From Segetibacter aerophilus (GTDB lineage: Bacteria > Bacteroidota > Bacteroidia > Chitinophagales > Chitinophagaceae): a DNA stretch of 64,000 nucleotides. Under the pieces are notes generated by a model, which saw nothing but the letters and a program-made list of their open reading frames with translations, was not told the DNA's origin and did no database searches. The stretch is from positions 124,001 to 188,000 of the forward strand of contig NZ_BJYT01000001.1 in the NCBI RefSeq assembly GCF_007991655.1, given 5' to 3'. Each line of letters begins with the position of its first letter. Position 1 is the stretch's first letter. Below are positions 28,192-37,400 of this stretch, one piece after another. A program made the translations under genes and the position numbers.

Positions 28192-29400
28192 TTGAAGATC
28201 GTTTTAATTACTACAGGCCAGCCTTCTGTAAATCCACGCGTCGTAAAAGAAGCTGACGCCCTTACTTCGGCTGGCCACGATGTTATTGTCTTATTTAGTT
28301 TCTGGATACAATGGGCAAATGAAGCAGATGTTAAACTTTTAAGTCATGTAAAATGGGCTTATAAACTTATTGGTGGTAGTCCAAATAAAAATAAGGCCAT
28401 TTATTTTTTTACAAGGGCTCGTTTTCTAATCTGCAAGGAATTAAATAAAAAGTTTGGAAACAAACATTGGTTCGCTGAGAGAGCGCAGGCAAGATGTTTT
28501 AATGAACTGTTGCAGGCAGCCCAGTCACTTAAGGCAACATGGTACATAGGGCACAACCTAGGGGCTTTAGCGGTGGCAGTGATAGCTGCTGAGTTCCAGG
28601 ATGCATCGGCAGGCTTCGATTTCGAAGACTATCATCGTGAAGAGAATACTGATATGCTCCAGTATGAGCATCAGAGAATTGTATACCTCGAGGAAAAATA
28701 CATACCGCGGCTTAATTACGTAAGCACTGCGAGCTCATTAATAACTGCAAAAGTTAAGCAACACTTTCCATTCTTCTCAAAGCCCCTGATTACCCTTTTA
28801 AATTGTTTTTCATTAGCTCAGCAACCTTCATTCAATCAGAAGGCAGATAACGATAACACTCTCAATCTTTTCTGGTTTTCTCAAACTGTCGGTACAAATC
28901 GCGGATTGGAACTGGTTTTAAATGCTTTAAAAGCCCTTAACGACGAATCTATATTTTTGACACTGGTAGGACGGTGTACAACTGAAACAAAGGAAAGTTT
29001 CCAGCGAATGGCGGGCGGGGCAAAAAGAAATATTCATTTTGCCGGAATTGTTGAACCGGTTAAGATTATTAACATTGCCGCGACGATGGACATTGGGTTA
29101 GCATTGGAACCCTCTATCCCAATAAACAGGGATATTTGTTTAACGAATAAAATTTTTACGTACCTGCTTGCTGGAAATGCTGTTATTCTTTCAGATACAA
29201 GCATGCAAAAGTTATTCAATGAAAAGTATAATATCGGTCAGTGCATTGAAGGAAATCAAGCACTATCATTGGCAGAAAAAATCAAGACTTATAAAAACAA
29301 GAAAATACTGAACGCGCAGCGTCAACACAATTATCAATTGGCACATCAACTCTTTAATTGGGAACATGAGTCAAAAAAACTACTGCAGCTGCTGTCTTGA
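28192..29400 (+). CDS. Glycosyltransferase, GT4-like
   Basis: GT-B fold protein of 402 residues with a TTG start directly before KIVLITTGQPSVNPRVVKEA, a first strand seen in many bacterial GT4 proteins. The C-terminal half reads FWFSQTVGTNRGLELVLNAL, then LTNKIFTYLLAGNAVILSD, which replaces the usual E-x7-E region. DFEDYHREEN near residue 145 is conserved-looking. It is the first gene after the 402-base spacer, and the next start overlaps its stop (TTGA). Confidence 0.78.
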   Translation: MKIVLITTGQPSVNPRVVKEADALTSAGHDVIVLFSFWIQWANEADVKLLSHVKWAYKLIGGSPNKNKAIYFFTRARFLICKELNKKFGNKHWFAERAQARCFNELLQAAQSLKATWYIGHNLGALAVAVIAAEFQDASAGFDFEDYHREENTDMLQYEHQRIVYLEEKYIPRLNYVSTASSLITAKVKQHFPFFSKPLITLLNCFSLAQQPSFNQKADNDNTLNLFWFSQTVGTNRGLELVLNALKALNDESIFLTLVGRCTTETKESFQRMAGGAKRNIHFAGIVEPVKIINIAATMDIGLALEPSIPINRDICLTNKIFTYLLAGNAVILSDTSMQKLFNEKYNIGQCIEGNQALSLAEKIKTYKNKKILNAQRQHNYQLAHQLFNWEHESKKLLQLLS

Positions 29401-30677
29401 AAACTATTCTTATCATCTCCCCGCACTTTCCTCCATCAAACCTCGCAGCGGTTCACCGTTCCCGTTTGTTTGCACAACACCTTCCTTCATTTGATTGGAA
29501 CCCAATCATCCTCGCCGTACATGAAGATTTCTACGAAGAAAAATTAGACTGGAACCTGCATCAGCTTTTGCCGAGCCAACTAAGAATTGAAAAAGTAAAC
29601 GCGTTTAAAACTACTAAACCCAGATTAATAGGCGATATAGGATTACGAGGTTTTTTTCAATTATATAAAAGAGCAAAGCAATTAATTGAAGACGAACATA
29701 TAGACTTTTTACACATTCCTGTTCCATCATTTTATGTTTCCTTATTGGGTCGTTGGTTACATCATTCAACAGGTATAAAATATGGGATCGATTATATAGA
29801 TCCTTGGGTGCATCGTTTTCCCGGATCTGATAAAATATTCTCCCGGCATTGGTTTACTACCCAAATAGCTAAATTTCTGGAGCCAATAGCCGTAAAAAAA
29901 GCTTCGTTGATTACAGGTGTTGCAGAAGGTTATTATAAAGGAGTGCAGGATAGAAACCCGGATTTGGTAGAAAAATGTGTATTTGCAGCAATGCCTTACG
30001 GTGGGGAACGGGCGGACCACGATAAGGTGGAAAGCATGCATTTGAAAACATACCTGTTCGAGAAAAAGCCTGGTAAGATACAACTGGTATATGCTGGCGC
30101 CATGCTTCCAAAAGCCTATGCACCTTTAGACCGGGTTTTTACTGCTATCGCTAATTACCTGGATATCTTCACCGACCTTGAAATCCATTTTATTGGTACC
30201 GGTAATTCTGCCAACTTTGCAACTGGTTTTAATATAAAGCCGATTGCCCAAAAATATGGTTTGTGGCAACGCGTAATTTTTGAATATCCCGCACGTATAC
30301 CTTACCTCGATGTGCTTGTTCATTTAAATGCTGCAACCGGCGTGTTTATTTTAGGGAGCACAGAGCCTCATTATACACCTTCAAAAGTTTACCAGGGGGT
30401 ACTATCAAAAAAGCCAATTTGGGCTGTTTTGCATGCTCAAAGTACCGCTTGTGCGGTATTGGCGCAGGCAGGGGCCGGAGTTGTTTTAGAATTTGACGGT
30501 GAAGCGGACTTAGATAAGATTTCTAAAACTCTCAGGGGGAGTTGGCAGGCTTACCAAAACTTCTCGCTTCAATACGATTTTCCTAAGGTTAATAAAACAG
30601 AATTTAAAAAGTATTCTGCCGAAAACGTGACAGCTATCCTTGCAGAAAGCATTGAAAAAGCTTCGGCGATGCAATAG
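29397..30677 (+). CDS. Glycosyltransferase, GT4-like
   Basis: GT-B fold protein of 426 residues starting at TTG overlapping the previous TGA. Motifs are ILIISPHFPPSNLAAVHRSR at the N-terminus, IDYIDPWVHRFPG in the middle, and YTPSKVYQGVLSKKPIWAVL in the donor domain. Proteins with the PPSNLAAVHR-type start are common next to GT4 genes in Bacteroidota EPS loci. Specificity is unknown. A 127-base non-coding gap follows. Confidence 0.8.
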   Translation: MKTILIISPHFPPSNLAAVHRSRLFAQHLPSFDWNPIILAVHEDFYEEKLDWNLHQLLPSQLRIEKVNAFKTTKPRLIGDIGLRGFFQLYKRAKQLIEDEHIDFLHIPVPSFYVSLLGRWLHHSTGIKYGIDYIDPWVHRFPGSDKIFSRHWFTTQIAKFLEPIAVKKASLITGVAEGYYKGVQDRNPDLVEKCVFAAMPYGGERADHDKVESMHLKTYLFEKKPGKIQLVYAGAMLPKAYAPLDRVFTAIANYLDIFTDLEIHFIGTGNSANFATGFNIKPIAQKYGLWQRVIFEYPARIPYLDVLVHLNAATGVFILGSTEPHYTPSKVYQGVLSKKPIWAVLHAQSTACAVLAQAGAGVVLEFDGEADLDKISKTLRGSWQAYQNFSLQYDFPKVNKTEFKKYSAENVTAILAESIEKASAMQ

Positions 30678-30804
30678 AAACTGAAAGTGTCGTGATAGCT
30701 ATCGGAATGTGAGGCCGTAAGACTGACGGAATCAGAAACGGTTGATGCTATGAAAAGTGATGTTGGTAACAAAAAAGAGAAACTGGTTGGATACGGGACA
30801 GCAA

Positions 30805-31980
30805 ATGAATCTTAAAAAAAAACGCCTTGCGATAATCACTTCTCATGCTATACAGTATAACGCTCCTCTTTTTAAAGCAATGAACGAGGATAATAATTGT
30901 TTTACAATCAAGGTTTTTTATACCTGGAGTCAGTCTAATGAAAAGGTTTTCGACAAGGAGTTTGGATTTGCTTTTGATTGGGATATTCCGTTATTTGAAG
31001 GATATGATTACACGTTTGTGGAAAATTCCTCATTAGACCCCGGTACACATCATTTTAGAGGAATTATTAATCCTACATTAAATGATGAAATTGAAGACTG
31101 GAAAGCGGATGCAATGTTGGTATTCAGATGGAGCTTCGTTAGTCATCTAAAAGCAATGAGGCATTTTTATAATAAGGTACCTGTATTATTTAGAGGCGAT
31201 TCGACTTTAATTGATGAACCATCTGGATATTCTTTAAAAAAAATAGTGAGGCGCCTCTTTCTGAACTGGGTTTATAGTTATGTTGACCGTGCATTGTATG
31301 TTGGTAATGCCAGTAAAAAATATTTTTTGGCACATGGAGTGAAAATGACACAGTTAATTTTTTCCCCACATGCCATCGACAATGATAGGTTTTCAAGTGA
31401 AGAATTAAACTATAGTGAAAAGGCTCAAAGCTGGCGTATGAGATTGGGTATTAGGAAAAGTGATGTTGTTTTTCTGTTCGCTGCAAAACTTACAGCAAAA
31501 AAAGACCCCGAGTTGTTAATCAAAGCTTTTCTTGCTTTATCGATGGCCAATACTTGGTTGGTAATGGTAGGCAATGGCGAATTGGAAAAGCAACTAAAGG
31601 ATAAGTACTACTCTTATCCCAATATCATTTTTATTGATTTTCAAAATCAAAGTGTGATGCCTGTTGTTTACCGACTGGGTGATGTTTTTATATTACCATC
31701 AAAAGGGCCCGGAGAAACGTGGGGTTTAGCAATAAATGAGGCAATGGCTTGCAAGCGTGCGGTAATTGCCAGCGACAAATGTGGTTGCAGTGAAGACCTG
31801 ATCATCAATGGCAAGAACGGTTACATTTTTCAAAGTGGGAATGAAGAAAGCCTGAAACGATCCATGGAACTGGCCGGGAAGAATTTTAAAGACTTGGGAA
31901 ATAATTCGGGTAAGATGATTAATGATTGGAGCTACTCAAAGACAGTGGAGCATTTGAACACGTTCTTTGAAAATAAATAG
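30805..31980 (+). CDS. Glycosyltransferase family 4
   Basis: GT-B fold transferase of 391 residues. In-frame GTG and ATG codons lie upstream (30757, 30760), but the ATG at 30805 gives the natural start NLKKKRLAIITSHAIQYNAP. The donor domain contains VFLFAAKLTAKKDPELLIKA and LPSKGPGETWGLAINEAMAC. The SHAIQYNAPLF opening is shared by a GT4 subgroup. A run of nine A residues lies just after the start codon. The next gene starts within five bases. Confidence 0.87.
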   Translation: MNLKKKRLAIITSHAIQYNAPLFKAMNEDNNCFTIKVFYTWSQSNEKVFDKEFGFAFDWDIPLFEGYDYTFVENSSLDPGTHHFRGIINPTLNDEIEDWKADAMLVFRWSFVSHLKAMRHFYNKVPVLFRGDSTLIDEPSGYSLKKIVRRLFLNWVYSYVDRALYVGNASKKYFLAHGVKMTQLIFSPHAIDNDRFSSEELNYSEKAQSWRMRLGIRKSDVVFLFAAKLTAKKDPELLIKAFLALSMANTWLVMVGNGELEKQLKDKYYSYPNIIFIDFQNQSVMPVVYRLGDVFILPSKGPGETWGLAINEAMACKRAVIASDKCGCSEDLIINGKNGYIFQSGNEESLKRSMELAGKNFKDLGNNSGKMINDWSYSKTVEHLNTFFENK

Positions 31981-31985
31981 GTTTG

Positions 31986-33374
31986 ATGAAGAGAATCGAC
32001 ATTAGTGGATTAGGGGGATTAATGATACTTCTGGCTGCGTTCTCTATCGCGATGCCAAACAGTTTATACCTTTTGCTTGGCTACGCTGTTTTATTGATAA
32101 TTATGGTTTTTACCTGGAGGCTTTACTTGCCTAATGTCTTTACATTCCTTATGGTATTTCATTGGGTACAGGTGGTGTCATATATTTTTTTTGTAAATAG
32201 TTCATGGCATGGTGACATGAACTTTCTTACAAAATCTTCCGCGTCAGCTCTACTATATTCCTTAACGGGCCTTATCGTGATGTCATTTGTTTTTTCTGAG
32301 GTCGCTTATAAAAACATTCAGGTTTCTATTGAGGTATTTGAAGAGGCGTTGGACAAAATAGATCCGCGCAAAGTGCTTTACCTGTATCTTATTCTATATT
32401 TCTTGTCAGGGGTATTAAGTCGTTCAGCGTTTGCATTTGGCGGATTAACGCAGGTGTTCATAAACATAGCTTTACTAAAATGGGCCGGCTTTGTATTGTT
32501 AGGTTACCTCAGTTTTAAATACAAGGAATACCGCATTTTCTTTGCAGTAGCATTTATACTTGATTTCGTCGGCGGCTTTTTCAGCTTTTTTTCGTCGTTC
32601 AAAGATGTCTTTTTTTACACTGCCGTTATTGTAATGACCTTCATCTCAAAAATTGACTTTAAAGTGAGTCTTAGATCAGTGGTAGTCGTTACATCGTTGT
32701 TTTATATGGCCGTAGTTTGGACGGTTATAAAGGGTGACTACAGAAGTTTTTTAAATGAAGGTAGCGGACAACAAGTTGTGAATGTATCCCAGGAAAGAGC
32801 TTTTGATAAATTATCAGGCTTAGTTTCATCTGTTAACAAAGAGTCTATAAATGAAGGGGTCAGGTCTTTTTTTTACCGGTTACAGTACGTGTACCATTTT
32901 GCAAAAAGCATTGACATGGTTCCTGCCAATATTCCGTACCAACATGGGGCAGTGTGGCGTGAAACTGTTGAATTTGTGGTAGTACCGCGAATGTTAAATC
33001 CGAATAAAGGTTCTTTGGATAATTCGTTGAAGGCAAGTAAGTTTACCGGTATCCAGTTTTCTGGCGCTTCGCGTGGCGTATCTTTCAGCCTCGGATATTT
33101 TGCAGACTGTTATGTTGATTTTGGCGTTCCAGGTATGTTTATAGCGCTTGCAATAATTGCATTTATTTTTGCTAAAATCTACCGTTTTTTCCTTCTTAAG
33201 GCCACTGGCAACATAGTCGTGAACTACGCCATTGTTATCGCTTTTTTCGTTCAGTTTAGTTTTTTTGAAATGGATGGTACTTTTATGTTTGGGAGACTTT
33301 TTACAAGTTTTATTGTTTTTCTCGTTCTCAAGTACACTCTCTTTTCGAAAATGGAGAAATTTATCAGCTATTAA
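31986..33374 (+). CDS. Wzy-like polysaccharide polymerase (polytopic membrane protein)
   Basis: Integral membrane protein of 462 residues with about eleven to twelve hydrophobic segments and one large polar loop near residues 255-340, the usual layout of O-antigen/EPS repeat-unit polymerases. Sequence motifs of this family are weak, so the call rests on topology, length and position among glycosyltransferases. The ATG at 31986 is preferred over the TTG at 31983. The polar loop contains several arginines (RSFFYRLQYVYHF, VVPRMLNPNKG), as expected for glycan handling. If correct, chains are polymerised from repeat units in the periplasm. Confidence 0.72.
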   Translation: MKRIDISGLGGLMILLAAFSIAMPNSLYLLLGYAVLLIIMVFTWRLYLPNVFTFLMVFHWVQVVSYIFFVNSSWHGDMNFLTKSSASALLYSLTGLIVMSFVFSEVAYKNIQVSIEVFEEALDKIDPRKVLYLYLILYFLSGVLSRSAFAFGGLTQVFINIALLKWAGFVLLGYLSFKYKEYRIFFAVAFILDFVGGFFSFFSSFKDVFFYTAVIVMTFISKIDFKVSLRSVVVVTSLFYMAVVWTVIKGDYRSFLNEGSGQQVVNVSQERAFDKLSGLVSSVNKESINEGVRSFFYRLQYVYHFAKSIDMVPANIPYQHGAVWRETVEFVVVPRMLNPNKGSLDNSLKASKFTGIQFSGASRGVSFSLGYFADCYVDFGVPGMFIALAIIAFIFAKIYRFFLLKATGNIVVNYAIVIAFFVQFSFFEMDGTFMFGRLFTSFIVFLVLKYTLFSKMEKFISY

Positions 33375-33493
33375 AGTATTTTAACTGTTTCCTTTTTGTT
33401 CAATAGTAACACTTTTTGAATTTAAAGTTGGCTCATGCTTGTTATTGACACCAACGTTTAAGTTCTATTGTTCGTGGGGTCGTTTAATCACTT

Positions 33494-34648
33494 ATGGTAG
33501 ATAAGAAAAGATTGCTAATTTTCTATGATTGGTTTTTTCCTGGATTTAAAGCAGGAGGACCGATCCAGTCTTTAACCAATTTAGCAGTAGCATTAATCCC
33601 TGAATTTGACATTTACGTAATAACTAGTTGCCGTGATTTGAGCTCAAGTATTCCTTACCCAAATGTCAAGGTTGATAGTTGGAATGATGTGCAGTTAAGA
33701 GAGAATCCAAATCTGATTAAAGTTTTTTATTCGGACAAAAAGAATCTGGACAAGCAAAAGATAGCTATTTTAATAAATGAAATAACTCCTTCTGTCGTTT
33801 ATCTAAACGGGATGTTTTCCTACACTTTCTTTTTGGTGCCGTTAATTGTTCTAAGAAAGTTTGATAGAGCTATAAAAATTGTTATATGCCCACGGGGAAT
33901 GCTAAAAAAAGGTGCTTTATTAGGGAAAGCTTTTAAAAAGAAAGTTTACATCAAGTATTTGAAATTTTCCGGTTTGCTAAATACTAGTTATTGGCATGCC
34001 ACCTCAAGAGAAGAATTATGCGACATTAATAATCAATTTCCATCTAATAAAGGAATTATCATTGCAGGCAATATTCCAAGAAAGCCTTTGAGTAGTTTTC
34101 ATCCTATTGCGAAACAAGTGGGTGAACTAAAGCTTGTTTACCTGGCGCTGATTAACGAGCACAAGAATTTGCTATTATTACTTCAAATAATACAAGAAAT
34201 AAAGTCCGGTATTTCGTTAGATATCTATGGACCTGTTGTTGATGAGAACTATTGGAGAAAGTGCCATCGTTTAATAGAAGAAATGCCAGGGAAAGTTCAA
34301 TACAAAGGGCCCGTTGAACCGAGACTGATCCATGATGTTTTAGAAAGGAATCACGCCTTTATACTATTAACCAAAGGAGAAAATTTTGGGCATGCAATAT
34401 TTGAAAGTTTTGGAGTAGGGAGACCCGTAATAACGACTCATTATACTCCGTGGCAAGCCTTGCATGAAAATGACGCTGGGTGGAATGTTAGTTTAGAGAG
34501 TAGAGATGATTGCATTAATAAAATTGACAAATTTATGCAGATGCCTCAACTGGAATACAACAAGTTTTGTCTCGGAGCTCAAACGCTAGCCAATAATTAT
34601 TACAATAAGCTGCATACTAATACAGCTTATAATAAACTCTTTTCATAA
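33494..34648 (+). CDS. Glycosyltransferase family 4
   Basis: GT-B fold transferase of 384 residues starting at ATG. The first strand and loop are LLIFYDWFFPGFKAGGPIQSL, and the donor half contains LKLVYLALINEHKNLLLLLQ and LLTKGENFGHAIFESFGVG, the E-x7-E region. PRGMLKKGAL in the middle is typical for this group. It is the last gene before the terminator at 34678. Confidence 0.87.
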   Translation: MVDKKRLLIFYDWFFPGFKAGGPIQSLTNLAVALIPEFDIYVITSCRDLSSSIPYPNVKVDSWNDVQLRENPNLIKVFYSDKKNLDKQKIAILINEITPSVVYLNGMFSYTFFLVPLIVLRKFDRAIKIVICPRGMLKKGALLGKAFKKKVYIKYLKFSGLLNTSYWHATSREELCDINNQFPSNKGIIIAGNIPRKPLSSFHPIAKQVGELKLVYLALINEHKNLLLLLQIIQEIKSGISLDIYGPVVDENYWRKCHRLIEEMPGKVQYKGPVEPRLIHDVLERNHAFILLTKGENFGHAIFESFGVGRPVITTHYTPWQALHENDAGWNVSLESRDDCINKIDKFMQMPQLEYNKFCLGAQTLANNYYNKLHTNTAYNKLFS

Positions 34649-34677
34649 TTATAACTGATAGTGTTTGCGTTATCTAT

Positions 34678-34703
34678 AGCCCCTTTCCGGGGCTTTTTCT
34701 TTT
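34678..34703 (+). terminator. Rho-independent terminator
   Basis: The stem AGCCCC/GGGGCT with loop TTTCC is followed by TTTTCTTTT. It lies 30 bases after the GT4 stop and closes the long glycosyltransferase run. Confidence 0.88.
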
Positions 34704-34936
34704 AATTTATCTTTTGAAACTAGCATTGAGAAAGGGATACAATTTCTAAGGTAAAAACTCGTTTTACTATTAACAGGAATCATTTTAAAAGACGTAGAAA
34801 AAGATGCTACACAGGATTTGTTTTTAAATATAATAGGCAATAATACTTACACCTGTAATTAAAAGAATTTAATATACAAAGCCATTAATAATATTACTTT
34901 TGAGAGAGAGGTTAAAAACATCGGCTTAAAAACTAT
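34704..34936 (+). other. Intergenic region between terminator and exosortase gene
   Basis: AT-rich stretch without a reading frame. A TACTTTTG sequence at 34895-34902 fits the Bacteroidota -7 box, about 35 bases before the exosortase ATG, but I see no TTG at the -33 spacing. It may carry the promoter of the exosortase unit. Confidence 0.35.
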
Positions 34937-35548
34937 ATGAACTTAATCAAAAATGTTCTTGTTAAAAACTCTCCTTATCTATTCTTATTTAAGTTTTTAG
35001 CAGTGTTTTTCTTTCTTTATTTTTTTTTCCCATTTTATCGAGGTTTAATTGGACGGGGTGGTCAAATGTATTCTCCTTATTTTGAAAGTCATTTTAATAT
35101 AATAACAAGCCTTACCAGGCTTCTTACAACTTCTGCTAACTATGTATTGGAGGGCGTCGGATTTGAAACCATACAGAAAGATTACCACTCTATAAAAATT
35201 GGATATTCGAAAGGTATTACTGTTAACCCCTCATGCCTAGGTTGGGCTGTTATGAGTTTTTGGGTAGCATTTGTGTCAGCTAACAAAGGTTCATTAAGCT
35301 ACAAGTTAAAATGGGTTTTATTTGGTCTTACTTCTGTTATCTTACTAAATATTATCCGCATTGCCTTGATAGCTGTTGCTAATCATGCAAATTGGCGGAC
35401 CATTACTTCCTTGGATCACCACCAAACTTTCAATGTGGCTTCTTATGTTTGTATTGCCATACTTATCGGAGGATATGTAAATGTGCAAAAAAAATATGAA
35501 AGGATCCATCGTGCAGGAGAAGTCAGTGAAATTATCGGCATACGATAA
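34937..35548 (+). CDS. Exosortase/archaeosortase family membrane protease-transpeptidase
   Basis: Protein of 203 residues with several membrane segments. The three conserved elements of the family are visible: the catalytic Cys in NPSCLGWAVMSF, the Arg in LLNIIRIALIAVANH, and the His in LDHHQTFNVASY. Exosortases cleave a short C-terminal sorting signal and attach the protein to a cell-surface component, and are often encoded inside EPS loci. From memory it resembles the Bacteroidota XrtX/XrtY types. No protein with a PEP-CTERM-like tail is seen in this window. The downstream acyltransferase gene overlaps its 3' end by about 53 bases. Confidence 0.82.
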   Translation: MNLIKNVLVKNSPYLFLFKFLAVFFFLYFFFPFYRGLIGRGGQMYSPYFESHFNIITSLTRLLTTSANYVLEGVGFETIQKDYHSIKIGYSKGITVNPSCLGWAVMSFWVAFVSANKGSLSYKLKWVLFGLTSVILLNIIRIALIAVANHANWRTITSLDHHQTFNVASYVCIAILIGGYVNVQKKYERIHRAGEVSEIIGIR

Positions 35549-36065
35549 TAGTTGGTACCGCCCGGGACCGAAGTGGAAATCAACTTTATGGCTTGTTGTA
35601 AATATCCTTTTCTTCGACAACGGGTTTGCAATTTTCAACGGTCTAAAATGTTCTATCCTTCGCCTATTTGGGGCGAGAGTCGGGAAAAGAGTCGTGATAA
35701 AGCCTTCAGTCAACATTAAATATCCCTGGTTTTTAAATATTGGTAATGATGTTTGGATAGGTGAAAAGGTTTGGATAGATAATTTAGGAACTGTTACCAT
35801 TGGAAACAACGTTTGCATTTCTCAAGGCGCTTATTTGCTAACCGGCAACCACAATTATAGCGCACCTCTGTTTGATTTAATGATTGGTACTATTGTTCTG
35901 GAAGATGGAGTGTGGCTTGGAGCTAGATCAACTGTCTGCCCTAACGTTACCTGTAAAACTCATGCTGTTCTTGCAGTTTCGTCTGTTGCTACTAAAGATC
36001 TTGAAGCCTTTTCTGTCTACCAGGGAATACCTGCCGAAAAAATTAAAACAAGAATTATTTCTTAA
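35496..36065 (+). CDS. wcaF: WcaF-like hexapeptide-repeat acyltransferase
   Basis: Left-handed beta-helix acyltransferase of about 189 residues, probably O-acetylating a sugar of the exopolysaccharide with acetyl-CoA. It has LSAYDNSWYRPGPKWKSTLW at the N-terminus, the signature start of WcaF-type colanic acid acetyltransferases. Then come hexapeptide repeats (VVIKPSVNIKYPW, IGNDVWIGEKVWID) and the catalytic-site region LTGNHNYSAPLFD. Possible starts are ATG at 35481 and 35496 and GTG at 35511 and 35526; all lie inside the exosortase gene, in another frame. Confidence 0.85.
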   Translation: MKGSIVQEKSVKLSAYDNSWYRPGPKWKSTLWLVVNILFFDNGFAIFNGLKCSILRLFGARVGKRVVIKPSVNIKYPWFLNIGNDVWIGEKVWIDNLGTVTIGNNVCISQGAYLLTGNHNYSAPLFDLMIGTIVLEDGVWLGARSTVCPNVTCKTHAVLAVSSVATKDLEAFSVYQGIPAEKIKTRIIS

Positions 36066-36242
36066 TTCCTCATTTGGGAAAATATTTTATCTCTTTCTGC
36101 GTTTACATATATGACTATCAGAAGGTTATTACGAAGATTAATGACCTGAAAGCTGCATAAAGCACTGATAATAATTAAGAAGCACGTTTTTTCAGTAATC
36201 TATTATAGGATAATTTTTAAAAAAGTATAATATTTCAAGTTT

Positions 36243-37061
36243 ATGAAAGTCTCAATAATTACAGCCACTCACAATAGTGAACGTACTATTAAGGACACTA
36301 TCTCCTCTGTGAAACAGCAGACTCATAAAGATGTTGAACATATTATTATTGACGGCGCCTCTACTGATAAAACAGTTAACCTACTTGATCTTTATGGTCA
36401 TCAGGGCCCTAAAATTTCAGAAGTGGACCGTGGCATTTATGATGCCATGAATAAGGGAGTTTCCATGGCGGGAGGAGAGATTATTGGTATTTTAAATTCT
36501 GATGATTTTTATTCAGACAGGCATGTTATTGACAAAGTGGTCAAGGTATTTGCGATGACTGGCTGTGACGCGGTTTATGGTGATCTTGAATTCGTAGATA
36601 ACAAACAGACAAATAAGGTCGTACGTAAGTGGGTCGCGGGTAGTTATAGTAAAGATTCTTTTTTAAAAGGATGGATGCCACCACACCCAACAGTTTTTAT
36701 AAGGAAGGAAGTTTATGAAAAGTACGGTTTGTTCAATCTCAAGTTCAAGAGCTCTTCTGATTACGAACTGCTGCTACGATTAATGTTCGTCAAAAATATT
36801 AAAGTTCAATACATACCTACCGTATTGGTTCAAATGAGGACCGGTGGTCAAAGCAACAAGTCTTTAGGTAATCGCCTAGCCGCTCACAAAGAGGATTACA
36901 TGGCGTGGTTATCAAACGGCATTTCGCCAAGATGGTACACATTAGCAATGAAACCATTAAGTAAAATAAAACAGTTTAAACTAGCAGAAAGAAAAAGCTT
37001 TGCAGATCACTTAATCTTAAATAATCTTTTGCAAGGACAAGCCAGTTCAGATAGCTTCTAA
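36243..37061 (+). CDS. Glycosyltransferase family 2 (WcaE/WfgS-like)
   Basis: GT-A fold transferase of 272 residues starting at ATG. Motifs: KVSIITATHNSERTIKDTI, HIIIDGASTDKT, SEVDRGIYDAMNKG and IIGILNSDDFYSD. The D-x-GIYDAMNKG segment is typical of colanic-acid WcaE-like enzymes and fits the WcaF-like neighbour. It is the last gene of the locus on this strand; convergent genes begin 45 bases later. Confidence 0.88.
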   Translation: MKVSIITATHNSERTIKDTISSVKQQTHKDVEHIIIDGASTDKTVNLLDLYGHQGPKISEVDRGIYDAMNKGVSMAGGEIIGILNSDDFYSDRHVIDKVVKVFAMTGCDAVYGDLEFVDNKQTNKVVRKWVAGSYSKDSFLKGWMPPHPTVFIRKEVYEKYGLFNLKFKSSSDYELLLRLMFVKNIKVQYIPTVLVQMRTGGQSNKSLGNRLAAHKEDYMAWLSNGISPRWYTLAMKPLSKIKQFKLAERKSFADHLILNNLLQGQASSDSF

Positions 37062-37106
37062 ACTTTTCATAATACACTTTCAAGTTTTGGTGCTTAGATC
37101 TTTGCT

Positions 37107-37364
37107 TTAAACCGATACAAAGTCGTCGTCACCCATACTGCCCCCCGGTTCTATTATATCATACCCTCCTTCTATATTAGGCAACTCTTTTCCGTCTGCC
37201 GTAAAGACTCCTGATCCTTGTTCTTTTTCTTGATTTTCTCCTAACTCTTTTCTTTCGAATTCCTCACGTTCTTCCTTGTTTTTAAAGTCTTCCGTATCGT
37301 GCAGAATGACCTTCGATTTTTCTATTTCTTTGTTTGCTTCTTCCAGGTCTTTGTAGTTGTCCAT
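37107..37364 (-). CDS. Small acidic protein of unknown function
   Basis: Protein of 85 residues from ATG, not recognised. The first half is rich in Lys and Glu with helical, coiled-coil-like character (DLEEANKEIEKSK). The second half is Gly- and Asp-rich (GGYDIIEPGGSMGDDDF). No signal peptide or membrane segment. A TACTTTTG box on this strand (37401-37408) could be its -7 promoter element with a 36-base leader. Confidence 0.65.
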   Translation of the reverse strand: MDNYKDLEEANKEIEKSKVILHDTEDFKNKEEREEFERKELGENQEKEQGSGVFTADGKELPNIEGGYDIIEPGGSMGDDDFVSV

Positions 37365-37400
37365 ATGTTATTTTTATTTTTTCTTGAAAAAGTTAAGCTG

